Positions 34,942 through 48,625 of a stretch of DNA of 64,000 nucleotides are shown piece by piece (the stretch's first letter is position 1; each line of letters opens with the position of its first letter). Source of the stretch: Tetragonia tetragonoides (Eukaryota > Streptophyta > Magnoliopsida > Caryophyllales > Aizoaceae). Below the pieces are notes generated by a model that had not been told where the DNA came from, did no database searches, and was given only the letters and a program-made list of their open reading frames with translations. Where the stretch lies: positions 4,991,501 through 5,055,500 of the forward strand of contig CM076153.1 of assembly GCA_038025085.1 (NCBI GenBank), in the 5' to 3' direction. The translations under genes and the position numbers were made by a program.

Positions 34942-37403
34942 CGGGTCATTATGTATGAATTATAGAGGTCACTTATGGTGAGCAGTGACCCTGTTTCATT
35001 GAAAAGTGACCCCGTCTTATCAAAAGTTAAAAAAAACGGTCTTATAAAAGTTTTTGTGTTCTTAATTTGGTCTATTATTTTTTAATTTTAAGCTTAGTCT
35101 ACTAAATCTGCTAACTTTGGAATATGTTACTGTATCGACCAAATTAAAGGATGCTAATTGTCAAGACAGCTATACTACCATTGAATCACAATGGTCGGAG
35201 AAAATGAAATTGAAGAAGTTTTCAATTTCATTGACATGGTATTATGTATTCTGAGACTTCTGCAAAGACAGAATGGTCAATAATCTCTAATGTATATGAC
35301 CAAAAGGTGGCAAATCACTAGAGAAATAACGATAAGGTGGTTCACAGATTTTTGACAAATCAAACAAACGGCATTAGATTATAACTTACATATTTCAGGT
35401 GTATTTAATTTAGTTCAGCTTCTACCAAATTTGGTTAAACTTCTACCACGTTTTCAACTTCTGCTGTCGTGTATTTTCAATCACTAAAAGTTGATTTGGT
35501 GGCCTAGTAGAAGTAGTAGTATTCTCTCCATTTACTGGAGAAGTCTATTTATCACTTTGTGAGAGGGGTGCTTATCTTATGAGACTCCACTCCCCCTCAA
35601 CCCCTATCACAAAGAGTTCGTAAATAGACCTTTATATTTCGAGTGTGTTAATTTTTCACTAAACCGAACTAAACTAATGAACAGAATTGAATTGAATAGT
35701 AATATGTACGAGAACACTGAACTTGTTTGGCATATCAATTCAGAAATGAGGAACTTCACTTTGTTTTTTTTTTTTTTTTTCTTCCTCTCAAGAGGAACTT
35801 GTTTGGAATATCATGTTACTTAATTTAAATGCAAAGCATATCATATGTGTGTATTTTAATTAATATAGAAATGACCTACAAATACAATGGAATAATTTCC
35901 TTTTGAGTATATCTTATTAACTTATTGGATTGAGCATGAAGTTGATTACATAACGACCACTAGTTTTCACATGATTAGACTTCGTGAAAAAATTAAAGAA
36001 GAAGAAGACAATATAATCAAGAGGGGAAAAAAACTTTATGGGTTGAAATGGTGCACACCCTTCTTTTTTACTTCGCTTTATCTTTCCCCTTTTGCTTTAC
36101 ATTGCCAAACATGAATAGGAATTTACAAAGCCAATTTGGATTTGGAAATTGGAATAAGTTAGTGGAAATTAAACTAGATTTTGTTAATCGGGTTCGTTAC
36201 ATTGTTTATCCAATTGATTAGTGGTAAACTGATAGTGGTCAAATTCTAACACCACGAACAATAATATTCTTCTAGTACAAATTCTATACTTGTTACTTTA
36301 ATTTGTTATAAACTTTTTGTTAAAGCACATGTTACAAGCTAGGAATTTGACTTATGACGTCTCTAAACGCCAACATCTAGAATTCAATTGACAATTATAG
36401 AGTACTATTTTTTTATATTTAAATACGGAGTATTATTTTTATTGTTATTAATGGTTGAACCACAGGTTGATCTAAGTTTTTTGGGCCAAATTTAATCCCG
36501 TTTGCATCAGGTTCGTCCATTAAGGGGTAAATTGTTCCACTAAATAGTTTCTCCATTCACAAGATTCGAACCCTCGACCTTACTTAAAGGTTGAGACTTG
36601 AGAGTGTCAAAACACTTACACCAACAACTTATTAGTAATCACGGAGTATTATTTTACGCCTAACAAAGCATATGTGATCGAGTGCAAGTGAACTTTTACA
36701 CACATACGTTAGAATGAAAAATGTGTCACATAATTAGAGTATTCAGTTTGGTTTTGGGTATGCATATTAGACCCACTGGGTCGATTCCAACTCCAAATTT
36801 CCTAAACATTAATTAAGTCCAAATACAATGAACTTAAAAGTTCAATTCGAATTAGCTTGCATTTGGTTTTAATATGTACTAATTCCTTAGTCTAAACGTA
36901 TAAGTATAATAACAAAAAAAAAAAAAAAAAAAAGTTTTCACATAGAGAGTGGAAGAAGGGAATCGTGAATGATAGCCACAAACCCGCCCTCGGTGGTAAT
37001 AGAATAAAGATAGAACATAGAGACAATGTGCTATTATCAAAAACAATTGACAATGGACGCTGGAAGTGGAGAGTAGAATACTATCTAATATCTATGGCAC
37101 CAAGCATTCGAAAAATGGACGAATTAAAGTAAAGGTCCATCCGAAAACCATTAAATGGAAAATTAATTTTTACTTTTCTTTTTCAAAATGTTCTTTTTTC
37201 ACAATTATTTAGTATCTGGTTCGGTTCAATGATATACAGTTTGTCATTCAATTTAGTTCAGTTCATTCTAATTTATATAATTAAATTAAAACGCAATGAT
37301 TAAATCAGAACTCGCCACATTATCAGTTGCTGAGTTGCCGAAATACATGTCAATTTACTTATGACGTGTCATGTGACTCAATTTACTATAACTTTCGTTT
37401 TCA
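34942..37403. other. Intergenic DNA between the MULE and satellite block A
   Basis: AT-rich spacer, 2.4 kb, with no supportable gene. It contains a poly-T run near 35,766, a poly-A run near 36,917, TTCAGTTC/AACTGAAC-type short repeats (35,650-35,700, 37,215-37,280), and a SINE-like stretch listed separately. Confidence 0.45.
36455..36645 (-). mobile_element. SINE-like element with Pol III B box
   Basis: On the minus strand a B box GGGTTCGAATC precedes AGAAACTATTTAGTGGAA. The latter motif recurs in the similar minus-strand stretch at 46,375-46,590, so the two look like diverged copies of one SINE family. The A box is weak and no target duplication was recognised. Confidence 0.45.
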
Positions 37404-40400
37404 GCTACGTAGGGCTCGGGTGTTATTTTTGCCTAAAATCTCCAAGGGGTCTACCATGACCCTAAAGGACACTCGATGCCCCATGAACGTCATCTAGATC
37501 CCCGAACTTCCATCTTACCCATGCGTTTGGTGTTCTGACTCTTACTTCCGTGTCCCGTAAAATGACCTTCCAAGCCTATCAAGGACCGGATAAATCACCC
37601 CAAGGGCCTCCCATGTCCTCTATGGTTGTTCCGTGCATTGTGGCGGTAAAATATTCCTCTTCATTCCGAGGCCTCCCGGAAGCAAAAAAACGTGGATTAT
37701 AGCCTTCATTTTCGGCTTCCCGGGGCTCGGGTGACCTTTTTGCCCAAAATTCTCCAGGGGGTCTACCACGACCCTAAAGGACACTCGGTGCCCCGGGAGA
37801 GTCATCCAGATCCCCGAGCTTCCATATCACCCATGCCTTTGTTGTTCCAACTCTTACTTTAGTGTCCCGTAAAACGCCTTTTCAAGCCTATCACGGACTG
37901 GATAAGCCACCACAAGGGTCTCCCATGTCCCTTAGGGGTGTTCGGTGCGATGTGGTGCGAAAATATCCACCTTCGTTCCGGGGCCTCCCGGATGCTCAAA
38001 AAACGTGGGCTATAGCCTTCGTTTTCGGCTTCCCGGGGCTCGGGTAACATTTTTGCCCAAAATTCTCTGGGGGGTCTACCATGACGCTAAAGGACACTCG
38101 GTGCTCCGGGAGCATCATCCAGATCCCCAAAGTTCAATATCACTCATGCCTTTGGTGTTCTGACTCTCACTTTAGTGTCCCGTAAAATGACCTTCCAAGC
38201 TTATCAAGGACCAGATAAGCCACCTTAAGGGCTTCCCATGTCCCCTAGGGATGTTCCGTGCGTTTTGATGCAAAAATATCCACCTTTGTTGCGGGGCCTA
38301 TCGGAAGCTCAAAAAACGTGGATAGATTATAGCCTTCGTTTTCGGCTTCCCGAGGTTCGGGTGTCATTTTTGCCCAAACTTCTCCAGGGGGTCTACCATG
38401 ACCCAAGAGGACACTCGGTGCCGTGGGAGCGTCATCTAGATCCCCGAGCTTCCATATTACCTATGCCTTTCGTGTTTTGACTCTTACTTCAGTGTCCCGT
38501 AAAACGCCTTTCCAAGCCTATCGGGGACTGGACAAGCCACCACAAGGGCATCCCATGTCCATTAGGGGTGTTTTCGTGCGATATGGTGCAAAAATATCCA
38601 CCTTCTTTCCGGGGCCTCCCGAAGCGCAAAAAACATGGATTATATATAGCCTTCATAGCTTCCCGGGGCTCAGGTGACATTTTTGCGCAAAATTATACGG
38701 GGGATCTACCATGACTCTAAAGCACACTCAGTGCCCCGGGAGAGTTATACAAATGCCCGAAGTTCAATATCACCCATGCTTTTGGTGTTCTGACTCTTAC
38801 TTTAGTGTCCCGTAAAATGCCCTTCCAAACCTATCAGGGATCGGATAAGGCACCCCAAGGGCCTCCCATGTCCCCTAGCGGTGTTCCGTGCGTTGTGGTG
38901 CGAAAATATCCAACTTCGTTCCGGGGCCTCCCGGAAGCTCAAAAAACGTGGATTATAGCCTTCGTTTTCGGCTTCCCGGAACTCGGGTGTCATTTATGCC
39001 CAAAATTCTCCAGGGGGTCTACCATGTCCCTAGAGGACATTCGGTGCCCCGAGAGCGTCATCCAGATCCCCGAGCTTCCATATTACCAATGTCTTTGGTG
39101 TTCCGACTCTTACTTTTGTGTCCCGTAAAACGCCATTCCAAGCCTATCATGGATCGGATAAGCCACCACAAGGCCCTCCCATGTCCCAAAAGGGTGTTTA
39201 GTGCGATGTGGTGTGAAAATATCCACATTCGTTCCGGGGCCTCCAGGAAGCTCAAAAAACGTGGATTATAGCCTTCGTTTTCGGCTTCCCGGCGCTCAGT
39301 TGACTTTTTTGCCCAAAATTCTCCAGGGGGTCTACCATGACCCTAAAGGACACTCGGTGTCCCGGGAGCGTCATACACATCCCCGAGCTTCAATATCACT
39401 CATGCCTTTGGTGTTCCGACTCTTACTTCAGTGTACCGTAAAATGCCCTTCCAAGTCTATTAGGGACCAGATCAGCCACCACAAGGGCCTCCGATGTCCC
39501 CTAGAGGTGTTCTGCGCGAAGTTTTACGAAAATATCCATCTTCGTTCCGGTGCTTTCCGGAAGCTCAAAAAACGTGGGTTAGCCTTCGTTTTCGGCTACC
39601 CAGGGCCCGGGTGACATTTTGCCGAAAATTCTCTAGGGGGTCTACCATGATCCTAAAGGACACTTGGTGCCCAGGGAGAGTCATCCAGATCCCCAAACAT
39701 CAATATCATCCATTCCTTTGGTGTTATTATGACTTTTACTTTAGTGTCCCGTAAAATGCCTTTCCAAGCCTATTAGGGATCGGAGAAGCCACCCAAGGGC
39801 CTCGCATGTCCCCTAGGGGTGTTCCGTGCGTTGTGGTGCGAAAATATCCAACTTCGTTCTGGGGCCTCCCGCAAGCTCAAAAAACGTGGATTATAGCCTT
39901 CGTTTACGGCTTCCAGAGGCTCGAGTGTTATTTTTGCCCAAAACTCTCCAGGGGGTTTACCATGACCTTAGAGGACACTCGATGCCCCGAGACTCAGGAG
40001 CGTCATCCAAATCCTTGAGTTTCCATATCACCCATGCCTTTGGTGTTCCGACTCTTACTTTAGTGTCCCGTAAAATGCCATTCCAAGCCTATCAGGGACC
40101 GGATAAGCCACCACAAGGGCCTCAATGTCCCCTACGGGTGTTCCGTGCGATGTGGTACGGAAATATCCACCTTTGATCCGGGGCCTCCCGAAAGTTCAAA
40201 AAACGTGGATTATAGCCTTCATTTTCGGCTTCCCGGCGCTTGGTTGACATTTTTGCCCAAAATTCTCCAGGGGGTCTACCATGACCCTAAAGGACAGTTG
40301 GTGACCCGGGAGCTTCATACAGATCCCCGAGCTTCCATATCACCCATGCCTTTGGTGTTACGATTCTTACTTCAGTGTGTCGTAAAATGCCCTTCCAAGT

Positions 40401-41768
40401 CTATTAGGGACCGGATCAGCCACCACAAGGGCATCCCATGTCCCCTAGGGGTGTTCTGTGCGAAGTGTTGCGAAAAATATCCACCTTCGTTCCGGAGCTT
40501 CCCGGAAACTCAAAAAACGTGGATTATAGCCTTCGTTTTCGGCTTCCCGGGGCTCGAGTGACATTTTTGCCGAAAATTCTCTAGGGGGTCTACCATGATC
40601 ATAAAGGACACTTGGTGCCCCAGGCGTGTCATCCAAATCCCCGAACTTCCATATCACCCATTCATTTGGTGTTATGACTTTTACTTCAGTGTCCCGTAAA
40701 ATGCCCTTCCAAGCTTATCAGGGATCAGATAAGCCACCCAAGGTCTCCCATGTCCCCTAGGGGTGTTCCGTGCGTTGTGGTGCAAAAATATCCAGCTTCG
40801 CTCCGGGGCCTCCCGGAAGCTTAAAAAACGTGGATTATAGCCTCCGTTTTCGGCTTACCGGGCCTCAGGTGTCATTTTTGGCCAAAATTCTTCAGGGGGT
40901 CTACAATGACCCAAGAGTACACTCGGTGTCCCGGGAGCGTCATCCAGATCCCCTAGCTTCCATCTCACCCATGCCTTTGGTGTTCCGACTCTTACTTTAG
41001 TGTCCCGTAAAACGCCATTCCAAGCCTATCAAAGACTGCATCAGCCACCACAAGGGCCTCCCATGTCCCCTAGGGGTGTTCCGTGCGATGTGTTGCGAAA
41101 ATATCCACCTTTGTTCCGAGGTCTCCCGGAAGCTCAAAAAACGTGGATTATAACCTTCGTTTTCTGCTTCCCGGGGCTCGGGTGACATTTTTACTCCATG
41201 GGTCTACATGACCCTAAAGGGCACTCGGTGCCCAAGGACCGTTATCCAAATCCCCGAACTTCCATATGTTTGGTGTTCTGACTTTTTTTTTCATGCCTCT
41301 ACATGACCCTAAAAAGCACTCGGTGCCCAGGGAACGTTATCTAAATCCCCGAACTTCCATATATTTGGTGTTCCATATTTTTCATGCGTTTGGTGTTCTG
41401 GCTCTTACTTCAGTGTCCTGTAAAATGCCTTTCCAAGCCTTTCAGGGACCGTATTAGCCACCCCAAGGGCCTCCCATGTCCCCAAAAGGTGTTCCGTGCA
41501 ATGTGGTGCTGAAATATCCACCTTTGTTTCGAGGTCTCTCGAAAGCCCCAAAAACGTGGATTATGTAGCCTTCATTTTCGGTTTCCTAGGGCTCGGGTGC
41601 CATTTTTGCCCAAACTTTTTCTGGGGGTCTATCATGATCCTAGAGCACCTTCGGTGCCCTAAGAAGGTCATCTAGATCCCCAAATTTTGATATCACTCAT
41701 GCCTCTGATGTTCCAACTCTTACACACCAGTGTTCCGTAAAACGTCATTCCAAGTTTATCATAACCGG
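37404..41768 (+). repeat. Satellite block A, about 14 monomers of about 313 bp
   Basis: Head-to-tail tandem array. A marker such as GGGGTCTACCATGACC recurs at about 37,447, 37,757, 38,071, 38,388, 39,013, 39,325, 39,636 and on to about 41,205. Subfamily A monomers read GGATTATAGCCTTCGTTTTC, CTAAAGGACACTCGGTGCC and GGATAAGCCACC. The last two monomers are shortened and more diverged, with an 80-bp partial duplication near 41,200-41,370. Open frames through the monomers exist in several phases and are not genes. Confidence 0.92.
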
Positions 41769-43182
41769 ATAAGCGACCCCAAAAGCTGAACCAAACTGAA
41801 CCGAACCAAACTAAACAATTATGTGAGAGAAAAGTTGACGAGTAAAATGAACTAAACTGAACCGACCTAATTATCAAGTGAAAAAAACACGCATAGATTA
41901 CTAAGAGGAAGAGGTGAGACCCACGCGCTATTTAGAGACTAGCAGATAGGATGATGGTGACTAGGTATTTGGTATGGATCCCCAAAATGTGTTGCCATCT
42001 CTTCTTCAATCCCATCAAAACACCCCCCACTCTCAGACTTCCTGCCACTCAGTCAGGCTCTGAAGTCAATGCCCACCCACAAAACATTAAGAAACCACCC
42101 AACTATTCAAATTGAAACTTCAAACTTCAGCCCTTTACTAGCAATTACCAATCCATTCTCTCTTAGACACATACACAATTACACACACACACACTCTCTC
42201 TACTAATGCCTGATTTGAAAATTGAGCATATTGTAATGTTCCCCATTTTCCCATCTACTCATTTACATTCCACTTTCACCCAATCCCTCGTCTACATTTC
42301 TACCCTACCAACAACTTTCTTACGTGACTTCAGCATCAAATATGTTTATAAATTCTCATTCCTCAGCAATTACACTTTTTAATTTTTGAGTATAAACTAG
42401 AGTCATAGTTCATTAACCTATCACGGAACTACAATTGTACAATTTCAAATTATTCTCACTATATCTCAGTCTCATAAACACAGAAAAAATGACTTATCGT
42501 ATATACGTATAGACTTTATATATGTTTCCATCTTTTATAGTAGAGGTTAGATTTTACAATCTATACTTCCACAAAGTTAAGGAGATGCTTGAAAATTGAG
42601 TCATGGTCCAATCGGTTTCTAGCCCCTTTCCTCTACGAGGTTCATAAGAGTCGATCTATGAGCCTGTTAGTTAAATAAATTATATGAGTTGCTTAGTTGT
42701 AAATTAAGATTTGCCGGTTTATTAAGCAATAAAAGCGATTTACCTGGATTTCTTAGTTCCCAACTATCAATCTAAACTTAATAATTCTATTGTTTCAATC
42801 TTAACCATTAAATCAATACCTTTTTAACACTATCCTCTTTACATACTAACAAACACACACTACTAATACTAAAAAATCCTCAATGTTACCCTGAATAAAT
42901 TATTATTGTTATTATATATTATAGTTGTAATAACAGTAATAAAATACTAACATGAAATAGTAAAGACTATTATAGTGGTAATATAAAGAGCAGAACAAAC
43001 CAAAAGGCCAATAAGGACTTCCTTCACACACCCCACCCCACCTCAACCCAACCCATAATCATTCATCAATTCAAAATCCTCCTTCTTCACTCATCTTACC
43101 CTCTTAACTCTTCTTCTCCACCCAACCCCCATCTCCTTCTCTCTCTCTCTAACTCTCTCCCACTTTTTAACACCCCCTCCAA
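41769..43182. other. Unique spacer and upstream region of the VQ gene
   Basis: No gene is supported. The last 150 bases are rich in CT (TCTCTCTCTCTAACTCTCTC), as often in plant 5'UTRs; an AC/CT microsatellite lies at about 42,180-42,205. I did not find a convincing TATA box at a normal distance. Confidence 0.4.
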
Positions 43183-43929
43183 ATGGAAATCACCTCAAAA
43201 TTCAAAGAGAGAGAAAACCATTCACCTCTCAACTCCCCTCACAGCTCCACCACCACTAGCAGTTGCAACAACAACAACAACAACAATAATAATAACAATA
43301 ACAATGGCAACGGGGTCGGAATCCCGATCACGAGATCCGACCCCAATAGCCCATACCCGACGACATTCGTCACTGCGGATACCATATCCTTTAAACAAGT
43401 GGTCCAGATGCTTACCGGATCCTCCGACACAACTTCACCACGACAACCACCGCAGCACCACCACCACAACCACAACCACCACCGTGAACCACCGCAACAA
43501 CCACCGTCGTCGGCTACCAAGAACTTCGTAATCCCACCAATCAGAACCGTTCCTAAAAAGCAAGGATTCAAGCTCTACGAAAGGCGTAACAGTGCCCTTA
43601 AAAACATGATGATGATCAACCCCTTAACAGATGGTGCTCACCAACAAAACGCATCGTTTTCACCTCGAAACATGCCTGAAATCCTCTCTCCTAGCATACT
43701 TGACTTCCCGTCTTTGACTCTCAGCCCCGTTACGCCGTTAGTCGAAGACCCATTCGACAAATCGTCACCCTCCATTGGTGGGAGCAGCGCCTCGTCATCG
43801 GAGGAAGACCGGGCGATAGCGAAGAAGGGGTATTATTTACACCCTTCTCCGATGTCTACTCCCCGAGATTCCGAGCCCCAGCTACTCCCGCTCTTCCCCC
43901 TAACTTCACCCAGGGTCTCGGAATCTTAG
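43183..43929 (+). CDS. VQ motif-containing protein, VQ4/MVQ1-like (248 aa, intronless)
   Basis: VQ proteins are small nuclear cofactors that bind WRKY transcription factors; the VQ4/MVQ1 type is phosphorylated by MPK3/MPK6 and tunes defence gene expression. The VQ core FKQVVQMLTG is at residues 70-79, preceded by the conserved PYPTTFVTADT. Further conserved blocks are FKLYERRNS, PEILSPSILDFPSL, LSPVTPL, YYLHPSPMSTPRDSEP and LPLFPLTSPRVS; the many SP and TP pairs are likely MAPK sites. A 13-residue Asn tract (residues 29-41, CAA-type repeat) and a His-rich stretch look lineage-specific and length-variable. One exon, as is common for VQ genes. It is intact although it lies between two satellite blocks. 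Confidence 0.93.
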   Translation: MEITSKFKERENHSPLNSPHSSTTTSSCNNNNNNNNNNNNNGNGVGIPITRSDPNSPYPTTFVTADTISFKQVVQMLTGSSDTTSPRQPPQHHHHNHNHHREPPQQPPSSATKNFVIPPIRTVPKKQGFKLYERRNSALKNMMMINPLTDGAHQQNASFSPRNMPEILSPSILDFPSLTLSPVTPLVEDPFDKSSPSIGGSSASSSEEDRAIAKKGYYLHPSPMSTPRDSEPQLLPLFPLTSPRVSES

Positions 43930-46900
43930 GTTATAAAAGGAGGCACAAAAATCGATGCAGACGCGTTTATAAAAAGGGGCCTCAATTAGAGTGGTAAAGT
44001 GTATTTTGAATCATCATAAATTCATGATTCAAATCTTGATGTTTTTTCGGAGGTAAAAAATATTTGGCCCCCCTAATGTATTTGGCTAGTAGCTAGGTGT
44101 TTCCTATGCATATAGTATGTACTCTATGTGAATTTTGATTCAATTGTACAATGTGATCCTCCATTTTCACTCACTTTGTGCTCCTCTCTATACATGAATT
44201 TACAAAATATTATGGATATTGGTTAGAGATTAGTTGGCTATGTTTTGATCCATTTTAATTTTTAACATACATAATGCTAGATTGGATATTTTTATAAAAA
44301 AAAAAAAAAATACACTTTTTATGTTTTGATGATTTTCTATTGGAGGTTGAAAATGTGTTTTTTTTTTTGGGAAATAGAAATTATGATTTTTATTAATTTG
44401 GCCGCTTTGCTTTCAGAAAGGATTTGGGAAGAACTACATTCACTAATTTGTCCGAAAATCCTAGTCTTATTGTTTTTTCTTCTCATTTGGATGAAAATGG
44501 ACAGTGCACCTTGGATCCTTTTTTTTATTATGGGTTTGTATTTTCTTTTATTTTGTTCTTTTAATTAAGATGGAGAATCCAATTCTAGATAAAATGAATT
44601 ATTATTTGTATAGTGGATATCTAAATGGTTCATCTCTATTGGTGATTTGAGAAAAGAAAGAATAATAATAGTACTAAAAATCTAAGACATGTATTTCGTA
44701 CTGTCCTTTTTTCTTTTTCTTTATTTTCTCCCTTTTGGTTTCCCTTGAGTTTATTTTTTCCTCTCTCTTTTTTTCATAAAGCTCTTTTTGCCAACAAAAG
44801 GTCTTAATTTCTGTGTAATCTGAGTAATGGTGAAAGTGATGTAAGTCCACATTTAGAAAATGGGGAAATTAAGATTTTGGTAGTGTATCAGAAATTCAGA
44901 TTTCAGAAGGCAATGGCAATAAATTAAAATTTGCCCTTTTGCCACTTTGACATGGTTATTGGCAAAACTAATTAATAGGGCCATAGAGATGGGGGTTTGA
45001 GACATGCAAGATGATTTTTAGCAAAAATTCTCTCTCCAAAATAAACAAGTGTTGGATGGATGACAGGAAAGTGGGGTTGGGAAAGAGTTGGAAGTGTGTT
45101 TGTAGTGGAAAAAAGTGTCTGGTCCATTTTGATGGCAGAGATAGAGCAGTCAGCTCAGCTGGCTGATGACTGAGCACATACATACATACAGCAGTGTAGC
45201 TAGCAGGATTCATTAAACTATGTTCATGTAACTGTTAACTACAACTATACTGTGAGTTGCGTTTGTTAGAGCTTACTCAGTTAGTTCAGTTCGGTTCATA
45301 TGTTAATTCAGTAATTTCAAATTCAATTAAATGATATTCAATTTACTGGCGCTGAATTCGGAAACATATTTTTTATCTCACATATCAAGTTGTGTTCAAT
45401 TCAGTTTAATTGTATCCAATTCAATTTAGTAGTATCCAATTTAATGATCTTAAATTTAATTCAATTTAATTCAATTCTAATAAGTTCAACTCGCTACCTC
45501 ACTGTACGTTATATTACAACTATTCTATTGTCCTCAAATTTTGTGGAACTTCCACACCTCATTCAAGGATTGATGGTGATGGATCATGGGTCCCCTCTCT
45601 GACCTTCATGACAAGATTATTATTGGACTCTGGCTACTATTCTCTCACTCTTCAACTTCACTCTTCAAGTCTTAGATTTTAGTTGTACAAACTATATAGA
45701 GTTTTGTGTTATTTATAAATAAATAAAAAAATTGTACCTACATTGGAATAAAAGAGGCACTTGTCCTTTAAACTTTTATTATTGAGGTTATAAGTTCGAA
45801 TCCTCAAATTGATAAAGGGATGTTTTAACAATTGAGTTTTAGTCGAATTGGATTCAGGTTTTTTATAGGGTTGAATTGCCCCTTTCCTCCTCCTATCTCA
45901 TGAGGACGAATCCTTGACTCATTAGTTGCCTTTTTCACTAATCCGATTAGTAATTGAGTTCAGTTTAGTTTAGAGACATTATTCTCTTGTTATCCAAAAA
46001 AATAAGACATTATTTTCTCTGTTATACTCCTCTTTGAATATTTAGTTAGAAGTTGAGAAATTGATTTTGCCAAAGAAGGTTGACAAGTCAATATGAATGA
46101 TTAAAAAGCTGTACTAGCTAAGAGCATGTAAGAAACTAAATCACAAGAATTTGAATTTGATTGCTCCATGCCACTTTGTGGTAACCATTAAGACACAATT
46201 GATATTCAACAAGTTCGCTCCTCCTTCATTGACTAGTAGTAGTAGTAGAACTTAAGTGAATAATTGCTAAAACGGATAAGAAACATAATCGCTAAAAGCT
46301 GCATGATACATTATTGGCAAGTAATGCACATTTGTCCTTATTTTCCAAAAATACCCCTTGAATTTTTTGGTCTAGGTCAATGGGTAAAAAGTTTTTTTTT
46401 TGGTTTAACACTGGTTTACCTGAGCGTTTTGGACCAAGATTAATCTTGTTCGCACCGGGTCGGCTCTCGAAGGGGTAAAGTATTTCCACTAAATAGTTTC
46501 TCAATTCACAAAATTCAAATCATTAACTTTGCTTAAATAATCAAAGTGACAAACTACTCACATCAACCACTTATTGGTGTCAATTGGTAACAAGTTGGCA
46601 ACATGAAAAGGAACATTGTGAACCACGCAATTACATAATATTCTTGTGTGTTAATCTTCTTGTTTATACTCACAATTTGTTCTCTAGGCAATAAAGGAGG
46701 TGGTTGGCCACTTGATTGATTCCAAATTGAAAGTATTTGGTTTGAATGCCAAAAAATTAAGTTGGGTGTTTAGTCTTCTTAGTTAAGAGTCCTTTTTTTG
46801 ACTATTTGGAGACCAAAGGCTGTATGAGTGGCAAACACATTGTGGACAGCAAAGGATGGAGAAAAGAGAGAGAGAGAATTAAGACAATGACTTCCATGAT

Positions 46901-48312
46901 GATGATTGAGAATGAAAGCAAAAACAGGATGAATACTATTCATTTCTAACAAAAAAGTGGTTTCAAAGTCTTCAAAAGGTTCTCATTTTCATATTTATAC
47001 ACTATAATTCCCTCTGTATTTTATATATCCAATTGTTTACATGCACCCTGCATTTATTCAAAGACGATCATTTCAACCCCTTTCACTTGAAAATTTCATT
47101 TCTCTTTGTTAACATTTCAAAACCTCTAGCAGTATCTTATATGTCAAGTGATTTGTGCCGTGTTAAGTCACTTAGATCCTGTTTGGCTTATTTTTTTCAA
47201 ACTTTACAATTCTACTTCTCCTTCTACATTTGTTCTTGTCGTATTCAAACACTTGGTCCAACTGAGTCAAAGGTCGGAAAATCATAAAGAAACTAAGCGA
47301 GTAGCTTATCTATGAAGGTTCACTTGCATTGTACTATAAGTTGCTTGATATCAGTAGCTAAGCCGAAATAGAAAGCAACTCAGGTTAAATGATTATAGAT
47401 GACCTCCATATTCAACGTCTCAATAAGACTGTATAGACTCCAAGATTTTCAAATCAAATGATTAAGAGCAAACACAATTATGACTCAATTTGACAATAAG
47501 CTTAGTTTGTCCCCATTTCCCTCCCATTATCTCTTACTGAAAAAAAAAACTAAATTAAAATATTGTCTTTCTTTTTCTGTTTTAAATAGAATAAAAATAG
47601 AAAGTAGTCTAAGCTTGTTTGGCACCTAATTGGACTCTATGCAACTTTGAGTCTTGTTTGACAACATTTGCCTCGTGAAGAATAATGTTCCAGTAAGAAG
47701 AAAAGGTGGCAATGACAGCATCAATAGAAAGCAACACGAAAATGAGAGGAAAATGGCTTTTACCTGATCTACCAAACGGCCCTTCAATTTTATTTAATTA
47801 GGTATATTACTTTCTCCAACTTAATTAAAATTGCTAAATTTGGGACTTATCTAGCTTAATGGATATTCCCTTTGAACGACTAATTAAGTAATTCTAAGAC
47901 AACGGGTTAGATTATGCGTTAGCTTGGATTGACCTCTCTCCTTTTTTTTATTGATGAGACAAACTAATGCAGTTTACTCATCAAACAAAATATAAAAATA
48001 AATAAATAAATAAAAAGAAGAATTCGTCCGGGGGTTTTGAAAATTTAATCATTAATAATGCAATCAGATATGAGATAACAGTAAGCTAAATCTGAATGAA
48101 ACAATTCTCAAACCCAGAAAGACGAGCTGATAGAAATCTAGGAAGGCTGCTTATGGAAAGCTTTCATTAATCATATCAAATGCACATTCCTTGCTGCTGT
48201 TTTAATCGATTTCGCCGTCATTGGCTAACCATTGTGGAACTAAAGGATGAGGACTAACAGCAGACATTATTTCTGAAATACACTTGTTACAGAAAATTTG
48301 TTAAAAGAAATC
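43930..48312. other. Unique intergenic DNA between the VQ gene and the DEP1 fragment
   Basis: 4.4 kb of AT-rich DNA without a supportable gene. The start is presumably VQ 3'UTR. It includes short TTCAATT/AATTCAATT repeats at 45,400-45,480, a B-box-like AAGTTCGAATCC near 45,795, and a SINE-like stretch at 46,375-46,590 listed separately. Confidence 0.45.
46375..46590 (-). mobile_element. Second diverged copy of the SINE-like family at 36,455
   Basis: It shares the minus-strand motifs AGAAACTATTTAGTGGAA, TACCCCTT and a CACCAATAAGTGGTTG-like head with the stretch at 36,455-36,645. Its B box is decayed (GATTTGAATTT). Likely an old copy in the same orientation. Confidence 0.4.
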
Positions 48313-48625
48313 TCATATTTGAGCAAACGAAGTTACTGTCTTGAACCCATGATTCTCAGGAAGAGGTCCGTTTCCAGGCCGCACAGAAATGATAACTTCC
48401 AAACCTGAAATGACATTTTGGAATCAAAAAATTGGCGATATGATTTACATGTGGAAAAGCATGACGATATGTTATAGGAGTATTGAACTGCAAAATAAAC
48501 ATTTACCTGCTGCCTTTGCAGCTGTAGCTTCTTGATAGACGTCTGTAACGAATAGTATCTCTGATGGGTTATCTACCCCCACTGACTCGGAGATTTCAAC
48601 ATAACTGCGCGTCTCTCTCTTGTTC
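48313..48625 (-). CDS. Enolase-phosphatase E1 (DEP1-type), last two exons only
   Basis: In plants the methylthioribulose-1-phosphate dehydratase and enolase-phosphatase E1 steps of methionine salvage are carried on one protein, DEP1. Two exons remain here: 48625-48507 ([20 protein letters not shown], then [19 protein letters not shown]) and 48404-48313 ([20 protein letters not shown], then [10 protein letters not shown] and the stop). The splice borders are canonical and the join is in phase 1. This is the C-terminal end of the HAD-type phosphatase domain; [14 protein letters not shown] matches its conserved late motif. The preceding exon (region FFDT.VG) is not found in the 900 bases upstream, where the satellite begins. 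Either the 5' exons lie beyond a very long satellite-filled intron, or this is a truncated gene. Confidence 0.8.
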
